This document shows positions 1 to 5,457 of a stretch of 5,753 nucleotides of DNA, piece by piece. Position 1 is the first letter of the stretch; every line of letters begins with the position of its first letter. Under the pieces are notes generated by a model. It was not told where the DNA came from, did no database searches, and saw only the letters and a list, made by a program, of their open reading frames with translations. This DNA comes from Coriobacteriia bacterium (GTDB lineage: Bacteria; Actinomycetota; Coriobacteriia; Anaerosomatales; SLCP01), in assembly GCA_007125735.1 (NCBI GenBank), contig SLCP01000066.1:1-5753 (forward strand), written 5' to 3'. A program made the position numbers and the translations under genes.

Positions 1-262
1 CGCCATCCGATCGGTCGGATTGATGTGCCGCGTGATCGCCGATGCGATCATCGAAGGCAGGGCGGCTCTCGAGGGTCCCGCCGCGGTCGAGCCGTCGCCG
101 GTCCCCGCTGCCGCTCCGGAAGCTGCCGCTGCGTCCGCCGCTGTCGCCGAGGCGGCCCCCGCTGCTGATGAGGTCGCGACGGAGGCTCCCGCAGAGGCTG
201 CTGCGCCACCTGCCGGCGAGCCTCAGACCGAGGAAGCTCCGCAAGAGCCCGCCGCGGAGTAA
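1..262 (+). CDS. rpsB: 30S ribosomal protein S2, C-terminal part (5' end outside window)
   Basis: Partial gene. The reading frame enters at base 2 (base 1 is the last base of a split codon) and ends at a TAA at 260-262, giving 86 visible residues. The first ~20, AIRSVGLMCRVIADAIIEGR, match the end of the conserved S2 core (the 'DAIRSI..L....ADAVLEG' region); position directly ahead of tsf supports this strongly. S2 binds the 30S subunit and is needed for S1 docking in many bacteria. The remaining 66 residues are a low-complexity tail with about 28 Ala, 12 Pro and 12 Glu and no Lys or Arg, so it is acidic and probably disordered. Such tails occur on S2 of several actinobacterial groups; its role is not known to me. 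The TTG at 20 is not a real start, since homology continues upstream to the window edge. Confidence 0.93.
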   Translation, partial: AIRSVGLMCRVIADAIIEGRAALEGPAAVEPSPVPAAAPEAAAASAAVAEAAPAADEVATEAPAEAAAPPAGEPQTEEAPQEPAAE

Positions 263-313
263 TCGTCTCACCGCTCGACGAACCCGGACGATCGTATACG
301 GAGGAACGTCCCT

Positions 314-1210
314 ATGGATATCACTGCGAAGATGGTGAAAGACCTGCGCGAGTGCACCGGTGCAGGGATGATGGATTGTAAGAAGGCACTCGCCGAGGCC
401 GAGGGCGACATGGATGCCGCTATCGACCTGCTGCGCACCAAGGGTCTTGCCGCGCTCGCCAAGAAGGCGGGACGTGCGACGAACGAGGGCGTCATAGGCG
501 GACACGTTTCTGACGACCGTCGTGTCGGTGCTCTCGTAGAGGTCAACTGTGAGACAGACTTCGTCGCGCGCAACGCGGACTTCAAGTCCTTCGTTGCCGA
601 GGTCGCCGCACACGTGGCCGCAGCCGCTCCGTCCGATCTTGCTGAGCTGATGAGCCAGAACTTCGCTGGCCGGGAGGCGACCTTCGAGACGGTGCTGGGA
701 GAGACGGTCGGCAAGATCGGGGAGAACATGCAGGTTCCCCGCTTTACACGCTACGAGCTCGCTTCGACTGCCGGGGCGGTCACCGTGTACATCCACGGCG
801 TGGGCAACATCGGCGTGATGGTCGAGATCTCCGCCGCCGACGACGGTATCGCGGGATCCGAGATGTTCGCTGCATTCTCGCGTGACATCGCCATGCAGAT
901 CGCAGCCGCCTCACCCGTCGCAGTCCTCAGGGAGGACATCCCTGCAGAGGTGACCGAACACGAGATGGCGATCTACAAAGCGCAAGCTGCAGAGAGCGGC
1001 AAGCCCGAGGCGATCCAGGAGAAGATCGCTACCGGACGTCTCGACAAGTTCTACAAGGAGGTCTGTCTGCTCGAGCAGGACTTCGTGAAGGACCCGGACG
1101 TATCGGTCGCCGATTACGTGCAGCGCACCGCGAAGGAGCTCGGAGGAGCCGTCGAGGTCGTGCGTTTCGAGCGCTTCGTTCTCGGCGAGACCGCACCCGC
1201 CGCCGAGTAG
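314..1210 (+). CDS. tsf: Elongation factor Ts (EF-Ts)
   Basis: EF-Ts is the cytoplasmic guanine-nucleotide exchange factor that strips GDP from EF-Tu so that it can rebind GTP and aminoacyl-tRNA. The 298-residue product is close to the usual 280-300. An N-terminal UBA-like module (about residues 1-45) carries the first family signature, LRECTGAGMMDCKKAL (residues 11-26). The second, EVNCETDFVARN (76-87), contains the TDFV segment (81-84) that inserts into EF-Tu near its Mg/nucleotide site. The dimerisation/core region follows, ending with a helical segment and the sheet strand around VVRFERFVLGE. The ATG start is supported by GGAGGA at 300-305 with an 8-nt spacer and by homology from residue 1. 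It lies 51 nt after rpsB, its usual partner, with no terminator-like hairpin between them, so the two are probably co-transcribed. Confidence 0.98.
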   Translation: MDITAKMVKDLRECTGAGMMDCKKALAEAEGDMDAAIDLLRTKGLAALAKKAGRATNEGVIGGHVSDDRRVGALVEVNCETDFVARNADFKSFVAEVAAHVAAAAPSDLAELMSQNFAGREATFETVLGETVGKIGENMQVPRFTRYELASTAGAVTVYIHGVGNIGVMVEISAADDGIAGSEMFAAFSRDIAMQIAAASPVAVLREDIPAEVTEHEMAIYKAQAAESGKPEAIQEKIATGRLDKFYKEVCLLEQDFVKDPDVSVADYVQRTAKELGGAVEVVRFERFVLGETAPAAE

Positions 1211-1216
1211 GCGAGA

Positions 1217-1232
1217 GCTGCCGTTCGGCAGT
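1217..1232 (+). other. Small hairpin just after tsf
   Basis: CTGCC (1218-1222) pairs with GGCAG (1227-1231) around a GTTC loop, and a flanking G-U pair can extend it to 6 bp. It begins seven bases after the tsf stop codon and sits 12 nt before the stronger hairpin. It may help protect or terminate the rpsB-tsf transcript, but a stem this short can occur by chance. Confidence 0.3.
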
Positions 1233-1244
1233 GAGAGTACCTAC

Positions 1245-1270
1245 CGGGCCGGTGCACCAGCACCGGCCCG
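1245..1270 (+). terminator. Probable intrinsic terminator of the rpsB-tsf unit
   Basis: CGGGCCGGTGC (1245-1255) is the exact reverse complement of GCACCGGCCCG (1260-1270). This forms a perfect 11-bp, nearly all G/C stem closed by an ACCA tetraloop. The downstream bases TGTGCTGTAT contain five T in ten but no continuous T-run, so it is a weak-tail terminator of the kind often seen in high-GC genomes. It is placed 34 nt after the tsf stop and 58 nt before the pyrH start, at the only long gap among these genes. An attenuator or an mRNA-stabilising hairpin with read-through into pyrH is the alternative. Confidence 0.65.
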
Positions 1271-1277
1271 TGTGCTG

Positions 1278-1283
1278 TATGCT
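1278..1283 (+). promoter_or_regulatory. Weak candidate -10 element for pyrH
   Basis: TATGCT matches the first three bases and the last T of TATAAT, is preceded by TG, and lies about 46 nt before the pyrH start, just after the terminator-like hairpin where a new promoter would be expected. There is no recognisable -35 hexamer at 16-19 nt upstream, since that interval falls inside the hairpin. This is a guess based mainly on position. Confidence 0.2.
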
Positions 1284-1317
1284 GACACAGAACGCGCAGG
1301 GCAAGGTGACCGGAGAC

Positions 1318-1324
1318 AAGGGGG
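1318..1324 (+). promoter_or_regulatory. Ribosome binding site that fixes the pyrH start
   Basis: AAGGGGG differs from AAGGAGG by one base and ends 4 nt before the GTG at 1329, which is rather close. It supports this GTG over the upstream in-frame GTG at 1272, which immediately follows the hairpin and has no Shine-Dalgarno sequence. Confidence 0.65.
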
Positions 1325-1328
1325 CAGA

Positions 1329-2054
1329 GTGGAGCAGTTTCACTTCAAGCGAGTGCTGTTGAAGCTGTCCGGCGAGGCGCTCATGGGTGACGCCAGCTAC
1401 GGTATCGATCCCAAAGTCCTCGAGATGCTCTCGACCCAGATCAAGCCGGTGGTGCAGGCTGGAGTGCAGGTGGCCATCGTTGTGGGCGGTGGCAACATCT
1501 TCCGTGGGCTTGCTGCCGCTTCAGCGGGTATGGACCGTGCACAAGCCGACTACATGGGGATGCTCGCGACCGTCATGAACTCGCTTGCGTTGCAGGATTC
1601 GCTCGAGCGGCACGGGGTTTTCACGCGCGTGATGTCCGCGATCGAGATGCAAGCGGTCGCGGAGCCCTACATCCGCCGCCGCGCGATCCGCCACATCGAG
1701 AAGGGAAGGGTGGTCATCTTCGCCGCGGGCACCGGGAACCCCTACTTCACCACCGACACGACCGCGGCCCTTCGCGCACTGGAGATCGCTGCCGACTGCA
1801 TCATGAAAGCCACGAAGGTAGACGGCGTCTACGATGACGATCCGGCCACGAACCCCGATGCGGTGAAGTTCGACGAGCTACCCTACATCGAGGTGTTGAA
1901 CCGGGGCCTCAAGGTCATGGACAACACCGCGATATCGTTGTGCATGGACAATGGCCTGCCCATCCTCGTCTTCAACATGGAGACCGAGGGCAACATCGAG
2001 CGCGCGCTCATGGGAGAGCCGGTCGGTACGATCGTGAGGGGAGACATCACATGA
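1329..2054 (+). CDS. pyrH: Uridylate kinase (UMP kinase)
   Basis: PyrH phosphorylates UMP to UDP with ATP in the cytoplasm, feeding UTP, CTP and UDP-sugar synthesis. It is a hexameric amino-acid-kinase-fold enzyme, usually regulated by GTP and UTP. With the GTG start the product is 241 residues, the normal length. Visible motifs are KLSGEAL (12-18) for phosphate binding, VVGGGNIFRG (51-60), the UMP-contacting stretch DYMGMLATVMNSLALQD (74-90), AGTGNPYFTTDTTAALRA (133-150), and KATKVDGVYDDDP (160-172) in the ATP site. The frame stays open upstream to a GTG at 1272, but that would add 19 residues with no homology and no ribosome binding site. It is the first gene after the terminator-like hairpin and probably heads the pyrH-frr-uppS-cdsA-dxr unit. 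Its TGA overlaps the frr ATG as ATGA. Confidence 0.97.
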   Translation: MEQFHFKRVLLKLSGEALMGDASYGIDPKVLEMLSTQIKPVVQAGVQVAIVVGGGNIFRGLAAASAGMDRAQADYMGMLATVMNSLALQDSLERHGVFTRVMSAIEMQAVAEPYIRRRAIRHIEKGRVVIFAAGTGNPYFTTDTTAALRALEIAADCIMKATKVDGVYDDDPATNPDAVKFDELPYIEVLNRGLKVMDNTAISLCMDNGLPILVFNMETEGNIERALMGEPVGTIVRGDIT

Positions 2055-2608
2055 TCGACGAAACCATCAAGGATGCATCCGTACATATGGACAAGACGCT
2101 CTCCGCGCTTGCCCACGAGTTCGCCACCGTGCGCACCGGACGTGCGTCGGGAGCGATACTCGAGAAGGTCATGGTCGAGTACTACGGCACGCCCACGCCG
2201 CTGCAGCAACTTGCGACCGTGACCGTACCCGAGCCTCAGTTGCTCGTCGTGCAGCCCTACGACAAGACCGCCATGGGCGCCATCGAGAAGGCGATACGCT
2301 CGGCGGACCTCGGCCTCAACCCGGCCAACGACGGCCAAGTGATCCGAGTGCCGTTTCCGCCGCTGACCGAGGAGCGTCGCGTGGAGCTCGTCAAGGTCTG
2401 CCGAGGCTACGCTGAGGAGGCCCGGGTCGCGTGTCGTAACATCCGCCGTGATGCCAACGACAAGCTCAAGCGCGCCGAGCGCGAAGGCGAGATCACGCAA
2501 GACGACCTCCACCGGGCCGAGGCCGAGGTACAGAAGATCACCGATGCGCACGTGGCTGAGATAGACGAGGCCCTCAAGCGCAAAGAGGCTGAGATCATGG
2601 AGGTGTAG
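2051..2608 (+). CDS. frr: Ribosome recycling factor (RRF)
   Basis: RRF acts with EF-G after termination to split the 70S ribosome from mRNA and tRNA. The 185-residue product is exactly the typical length. The tRNA-like two-domain protein is recognisable from EFATVRTGRAS (23-33) in helix 1, YYGTPTPLQQLATVTVPEPQ (44-63) at the entry to the small beta domain, RVPFPPLTEERR (99-110) at the hinge back to the helical bundle, and RNIRRDANDKLKRAE (129-143), which holds the conserved arginines that contact 23S rRNA. The ATG at 2051 is chosen because homology begins there and because GAGGGGAG (2036-2043) lies suitably upstream; the frame remains open further upstream only as a shadow of pyrH. The ATGA overlap implies translational coupling to pyrH, a pairing conserved across bacteria. 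Confidence 0.98.
   Translation: MIDETIKDASVHMDKTLSALAHEFATVRTGRASGAILEKVMVEYYGTPTPLQQLATVTVPEPQLLVVQPYDKTAMGAIEKAIRSADLGLNPANDGQVIRVPFPPLTEERRVELVKVCRGYAEEARVACRNIRRDANDKLKRAEREGEITQDDLHRAEAEVQKITDAHVAEIDEALKRKEAEIMEV
2599..2604 (+). promoter_or_regulatory. uppS ribosome binding site embedded in the frr 3' end
   Basis: GGAGGT, a strong Shine-Dalgarno match, is formed by the last sense codons of frr (ATG GAG GTG, then TAG). It lies 11 nt before the uppS ATG at 2616, slightly longer than the optimum. Ribosomes finishing frr would pass over it, so uppS translation is probably tied to frr translation. Confidence 0.75.
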
Positions 2609-2615
2609 CACCCGC

Positions 2616-3392
2616 ATGGCCGAAACCTCAGCCGAGGAAGCCGCCTTCTTCGGCGACCCTCCTGGTCCCGAGCTTCTCGAGCGTATCGACCCTGCACACA
2701 TCCCGGCCCACGTAGCCGTCATCATGGATGGCAACGGACGCTGGGCTGCCGCGCGCGGATTGCCCCGTGTGGCGGGCCACCGGGCCGGTGCCAAGGCGGT
2801 GCGCGAACTCATCGCCGGTGCGATCGAGCTCGGCATAGAGACGCTCACCATCTACTCCTTCTCCTCCGAGAACTGGTCACGTCCTCAAGACGAGGTGTCG
2901 GGACTCATGCGCCTGTTCGTCGAGGTGCTCGAGCGCGAGCTCGCCAATCTCGAGCGCATGAAGGTCCGGGTCCGTGTCGCTGGCCGACTAGAGGACCTGC
3001 CACCTGAGACTGCAGATGCGTTCCGGCGCACGGTCGAGGCGACTGCAGGATTCGATGCGCTCACGCTCGTCGTCGCCCTGAACTACGGCGGCCGGGACGA
3101 GATCGTCCATGCCGTGCGCTCGATCGCGGCGGAGGTCGCCGAGGGAGCTCTCGCCCCTCGCGACATCGCGGAATCGACGGTCGCAGCCCACCTCTACGTG
3201 CCCGAGGTCCGCGACCCCGATCTCGTCATCCGCACCAGTGGTGAGATGCGGGTTTCGAACTTCCTCCTCTGGCAGATCGCCTATGCAGAGTTCTACGTCA
3301 CAGACGAGCTGTGGCCCGATTTCGACCGCTACGAGCTCCTCCGAGCGGTAGCGGACTTCCAATCGCGTTCCCGGCGCTACGGGGGCCGCTGA
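2616..3392 (+). CDS. uppS: Isoprenyl transferase, probably undecaprenyl diphosphate synthase
   Basis: This cis-prenyltransferase adds isopentenyl diphosphate units to farnesyl diphosphate in Z configuration, giving the C55 lipid precursor that carries peptidoglycan and glycan units across the membrane. The 258-residue product has the full family pattern: VAVIMDGNGRWA (33-44) with catalytic Asp38, GHRAG (54-58), YSFSSENWSRP (80-90), LNYGGRDEI (155-163), and RTSGEMRVSNFLLWQ (206-220) followed by AYAEFYVTDELWPDF (222-236). Arg206, Arg212 and Glu225 align with E. coli Arg194, Arg200 and Glu213, at a constant offset of 12 that also fits Asp38/Asp26. The roughly 30 residues ahead of the core are acidic and not conserved. 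Chain length cannot be read from sequence alone; the cell-wall assignment rests on the frr-uppS-cdsA context. The gene starts 7 nt after frr and ends 1 nt before cdsA. Confidence 0.95.
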   Translation: MAETSAEEAAFFGDPPGPELLERIDPAHIPAHVAVIMDGNGRWAAARGLPRVAGHRAGAKAVRELIAGAIELGIETLTIYSFSSENWSRPQDEVSGLMRLFVEVLERELANLERMKVRVRVAGRLEDLPPETADAFRRTVEATAGFDALTLVVALNYGGRDEIVHAVRSIAAEVAEGALAPRDIAESTVAAHLYVPEVRDPDLVIRTSGEMRVSNFLLWQIAYAEFYVTDELWPDFDRYELLRAVADFQSRSRRYGGR

Positions 3393-3393
3393 C

Positions 3394-4239
3394 GTGTCCA
3401 GCCAGCCCGAACAGCAGTCCGGCGGCGTCCGTGCGCGCTTCTCGACGCTGCCCACCCGTCTAGCCACCGCCATCCTGTACGCCGGAGCGTTCGTCGGTGT
3501 GATGTGGTGGGGCAATCCGTTCGCGATCGCGACGGTGTGCGCGGTCCTCGGGGGCGGTGCGGTCGACGAGTTCGTGCGTATCGCACGCCGAGCCGATGTC
3601 GTTGGACGCGACCTCCTCGCCGTCGCCGCAACGGTGGCGGCACCCTTTGTCGTTGCCGCCGAGGGTCTCGGCGTGTTTCCGGTCGTCTTCGCGGGGGTCC
3701 TTGTGGCGGTCACCGTAAGGCACGTCATACACCGCAGGTTCTCGATCAACAATGCGGCGATCACGGTCTTCGGCATCGTCTACATCGGGTTCTCGATGAG
3801 CCATCTCGTTCTCATCAGGGCCCTGCCCGATGGGCTCACCCTGGCGCTCGCCCTCCTCGTCAGCGTGTGGGCGAACGATGTCTTCGCATATCTCGCGGGA
3901 TCCGCATTCGGGCGCCACAAGATGGCGCCCCGCATCTCGCCAAACAAGACATGGGAAGGGTTCGCCGCCGGAACCCTCGCCTCCATAGGCGTGTGGGTCG
4001 GTGCAGGATTCCTGATGGACCTGTCGCACACCATCCCCGTTCTCGCAGGGATAGGGTTCGTGCTTGCCGTCGTAGGAGTCGGTGGTGACTTGTTCGAGTC
4101 GCGCATCAAGCGGGAGGCGGGCGTCAAGGACTCGGGGACGGCGCTTCCGGGTCATGGCGGCTTCCTCGACCGGATCGACAGCCTCCTGGCCGTGTCTGTG
4201 GTCGGATACTACCTCCTCGCTGCAGCGGGTGCGTCGTGA
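3394..4239 (+). CDS. cdsA: Phosphatidate cytidylyltransferase (CDP-diacylglycerol synthase)
   Basis: CdsA is an integral membrane enzyme that joins CTP and phosphatidic acid into CDP-diacylglycerol, the branch-point precursor of bacterial phospholipids. The 281-residue product is of usual size. After about 20 polar residues there are roughly eight or nine hydrophobic segments, starting near 22-39 and ending near 262-280. The diagnostic signature is complete at 236-262: SRIKREAGVKDSGTALPGHG continuing to GFLDRID, with Lys245-Asp246, His254 and Asp259/Asp262 intact. The upstream block WANDVFAYLAGSAFGRHKMA (159-178) followed by PRISPNKTWEG (179-189) is also characteristic, though it reads NDVFAY where many homologues have (S/N)DTGAY. 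The GTG start lies 1 nt after the uppS stop and has GGGGG (3381-3385) as a Shine-Dalgarno candidate 8 nt away. Its TGA overlaps the dxr GTG. Confidence 0.96.
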   Translation: MSSQPEQQSGGVRARFSTLPTRLATAILYAGAFVGVMWWGNPFAIATVCAVLGGGAVDEFVRIARRADVVGRDLLAVAATVAAPFVVAAEGLGVFPVVFAGVLVAVTVRHVIHRRFSINNAAITVFGIVYIGFSMSHLVLIRALPDGLTLALALLVSVWANDVFAYLAGSAFGRHKMAPRISPNKTWEGFAAGTLASIGVWVGAGFLMDLSHTIPVLAGIGFVLAVVGVGGDLFESRIKREAGVKDSGTALPGHGGFLDRIDSLLAVSVVGYYLLAAAGAS

Positions 4240-5390
4240 GCGCCCCGGTCCGTCTCGCACTCCTCGGCTCTACGGGTTCGATCGGCCGCCAGACGCTCGA
4301 GGTAGCCGCCGCACATCGAGGTCGCGTCGAGGTCGTCGCGCTTGCAGCGCACTCCTCGGCAGAGGCCCTCGTGGAGCAGGCACGCGCGTTCGGGGTCGGG
4401 CGCGTCGCGCTTGCCGATGAGGAGGCTGCGGGGCGCGCTGCGTCGCTGCTGTCGGGAGACGGTATCGTGTGTGGGGCGGGTCACGCCGCTGTGGCGGCCC
4501 TGGCCGAGGAGGCCGGTGCCGACGTCGTCGTGAACGCGCTTGTGGGCGCTGCAGGGCTGCGAGCAACCGTGGGCACCCTCGACTCGGGGGCGACGCTCGC
4601 GCTCGCGAACAAGGAGTCGCTCGTGGTCGGTGGAGAGCTGGTCACGAGCCGCACCCAGCGCCCGGACCAGATGATACCGGTCGACTCCGAGCACTCGGCC
4701 ATCTTCCAGTGTCTCCTCGGCGAAGACGAGCGCGACGTCGCCGCACTCTGGCTCACCGCCAGCGGGGGACCGTTCAGGGGGCGCACCCGTGAGAGGCTTG
4801 CCGAGATCACGCCGGAAGAGGCGCTCGCGCACCCTACGTGGACGATGGGACCCAAGATCACGATCGACTCCGCCACGCTCATGAACAAGGGGCTCGAGGC
4901 GATCGAGGCCCACCACCTGTTCGGGGTCGAGTACGACCGCATCCGCATCGTGGTGCATCCGCAGTCGTGCATCCACTCGATGGTCGAGTACGTGGACGGC
5001 TCGGTCAAAGCACACCTCGGCGTCACCGACATGCGCATCCCGATACAGTACGCGCTCAGCCATCCGCGCCGCTGGCCCGCGCCGGTCGAACCGGTCGACT
5101 TCACGCAGCTCGGCTCGCTGGATTTCGAACCCCCCGACGTCGAGACCTTCCGCTGTCTCGCGCTCGCGCTCGAGGCCGGCCGCGCTGGCGGCACCATGCC
5201 GGCCATCATGAACGCAGCCAACGAGGTCGCAGTAGCTGCGTTCCTCGAGGGTAGGTGTAAGTTCACCGACATCGATGCCACGGTCGAGCGCGTGATGGCT
5301 GCACACGTCCTCGAGCCGCTCGAATCGGTCGAGCGCCTCGAATCCCTCGATGCGTGGGCTCGTGGACAAGCCATGGAGATGCTCGCATAG
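4236..5390 (+). CDS. dxr: 1-deoxy-D-xylulose 5-phosphate reductoisomerase
   Basis: Dxr converts DXP to 2-C-methyl-D-erythritol 4-phosphate using NADPH and a divalent metal, the committed step of the MEP isoprenoid pathway and the target of fosmidomycin. The 384-residue product is of normal length. It shows the NADPH-binding GSTGSIG (11-17), LANKESLV (123-130), the metal-ligand stretch PVDSEHSAIFQ (148-158) with Asp150 and Glu152, TASGGPF (174-180), the substrate-loop motif HPTWTMGPKITIDSATLMN (199-217), then KGLE with the third metal ligand Glu221, and HPQS (241-244). The C-terminal helical domain contains MPAIMNAANEVAVAAFL (321-337). GTG is chosen because the Rossmann motif follows at the expected distance. 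The start overlaps the cdsA stop as GTGA and no good Shine-Dalgarno sequence precedes it, so translation probably depends on coupling. Dxr supplies isoprenoid units that UppS uses, giving the neighbourhood metabolic sense. Confidence 0.98.
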   Translation: MSAPVRLALLGSTGSIGRQTLEVAAAHRGRVEVVALAAHSSAEALVEQARAFGVGRVALADEEAAGRAASLLSGDGIVCGAGHAAVAALAEEAGADVVVNALVGAAGLRATVGTLDSGATLALANKESLVVGGELVTSRTQRPDQMIPVDSEHSAIFQCLLGEDERDVAALWLTASGGPFRGRTRERLAEITPEEALAHPTWTMGPKITIDSATLMNKGLEAIEAHHLFGVEYDRIRIVVHPQSCIHSMVEYVDGSVKAHLGVTDMRIPIQYALSHPRRWPAPVEPVDFTQLGSLDFEPPDVETFRCLALALEAGRAGGTMPAIMNAANEVAVAAFLEGRCKFTDIDATVERVMAAHVLEPLESVERLESLDAWARGQAMEMLA

Positions 5391-5443
5391 CCATGGCGCA
5401 CCGTTTGCACACGCGTCATCCTGTATACGACCGCGTATCGACC

Positions 5444-5449
5444 GAGGAG
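5444..5449 (+). promoter_or_regulatory. Ribosome binding site of the rseP-like gene
   Basis: GAGGAG ends 8 nt before the ATG at 5458, an ideal spacing. It fixes the start of the truncated gene that follows. Confidence 0.75.
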
Positions 5450-5457
5450 TCCGGCGC

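Noticed and set aside
295..300. TATACG as a possible -10 element for tsf
   Set aside because: It abuts the ribosome binding site, would leave almost no leader, and has no -35 partner; tsf is best explained as co-transcribed with rpsB.
42..338. Arg/Pro-rich open frame overlapping the rpsB tail and the start of tsf
   Set aside because: It is the +1-shifted reading of the Ala/Pro/Glu-coding repeat of rpsB; the composition is what that shift would produce.
1272..1328. Upstream in-frame GTG giving PyrH 19 extra residues
   Set aside because: It directly follows the hairpin, has no ribosome binding site, and the extra residues do not belong to the UMP kinase fold. The GTG at 1329 gives the standard length.
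1940..2050. Upstream in-frame ATG extending frr by 37 residues into pyrH
   Set aside because: RRF homology begins exactly at the ATG at 2051, which has a ribosome binding site and gives the canonical 185 residues.
1883..2851. A 322-codon minus-strand open frame opposite pyrH, frr and uppS
   Set aside because: It is a mirror of three real genes, has no recognisable domain, and spans their junctions without regard to them.
2988..4260. Minus-strand open frames of about 260 codons opposite uppS and cdsA
   Set aside because: These are compositional shadows of the plus-strand genes, with no motif support.
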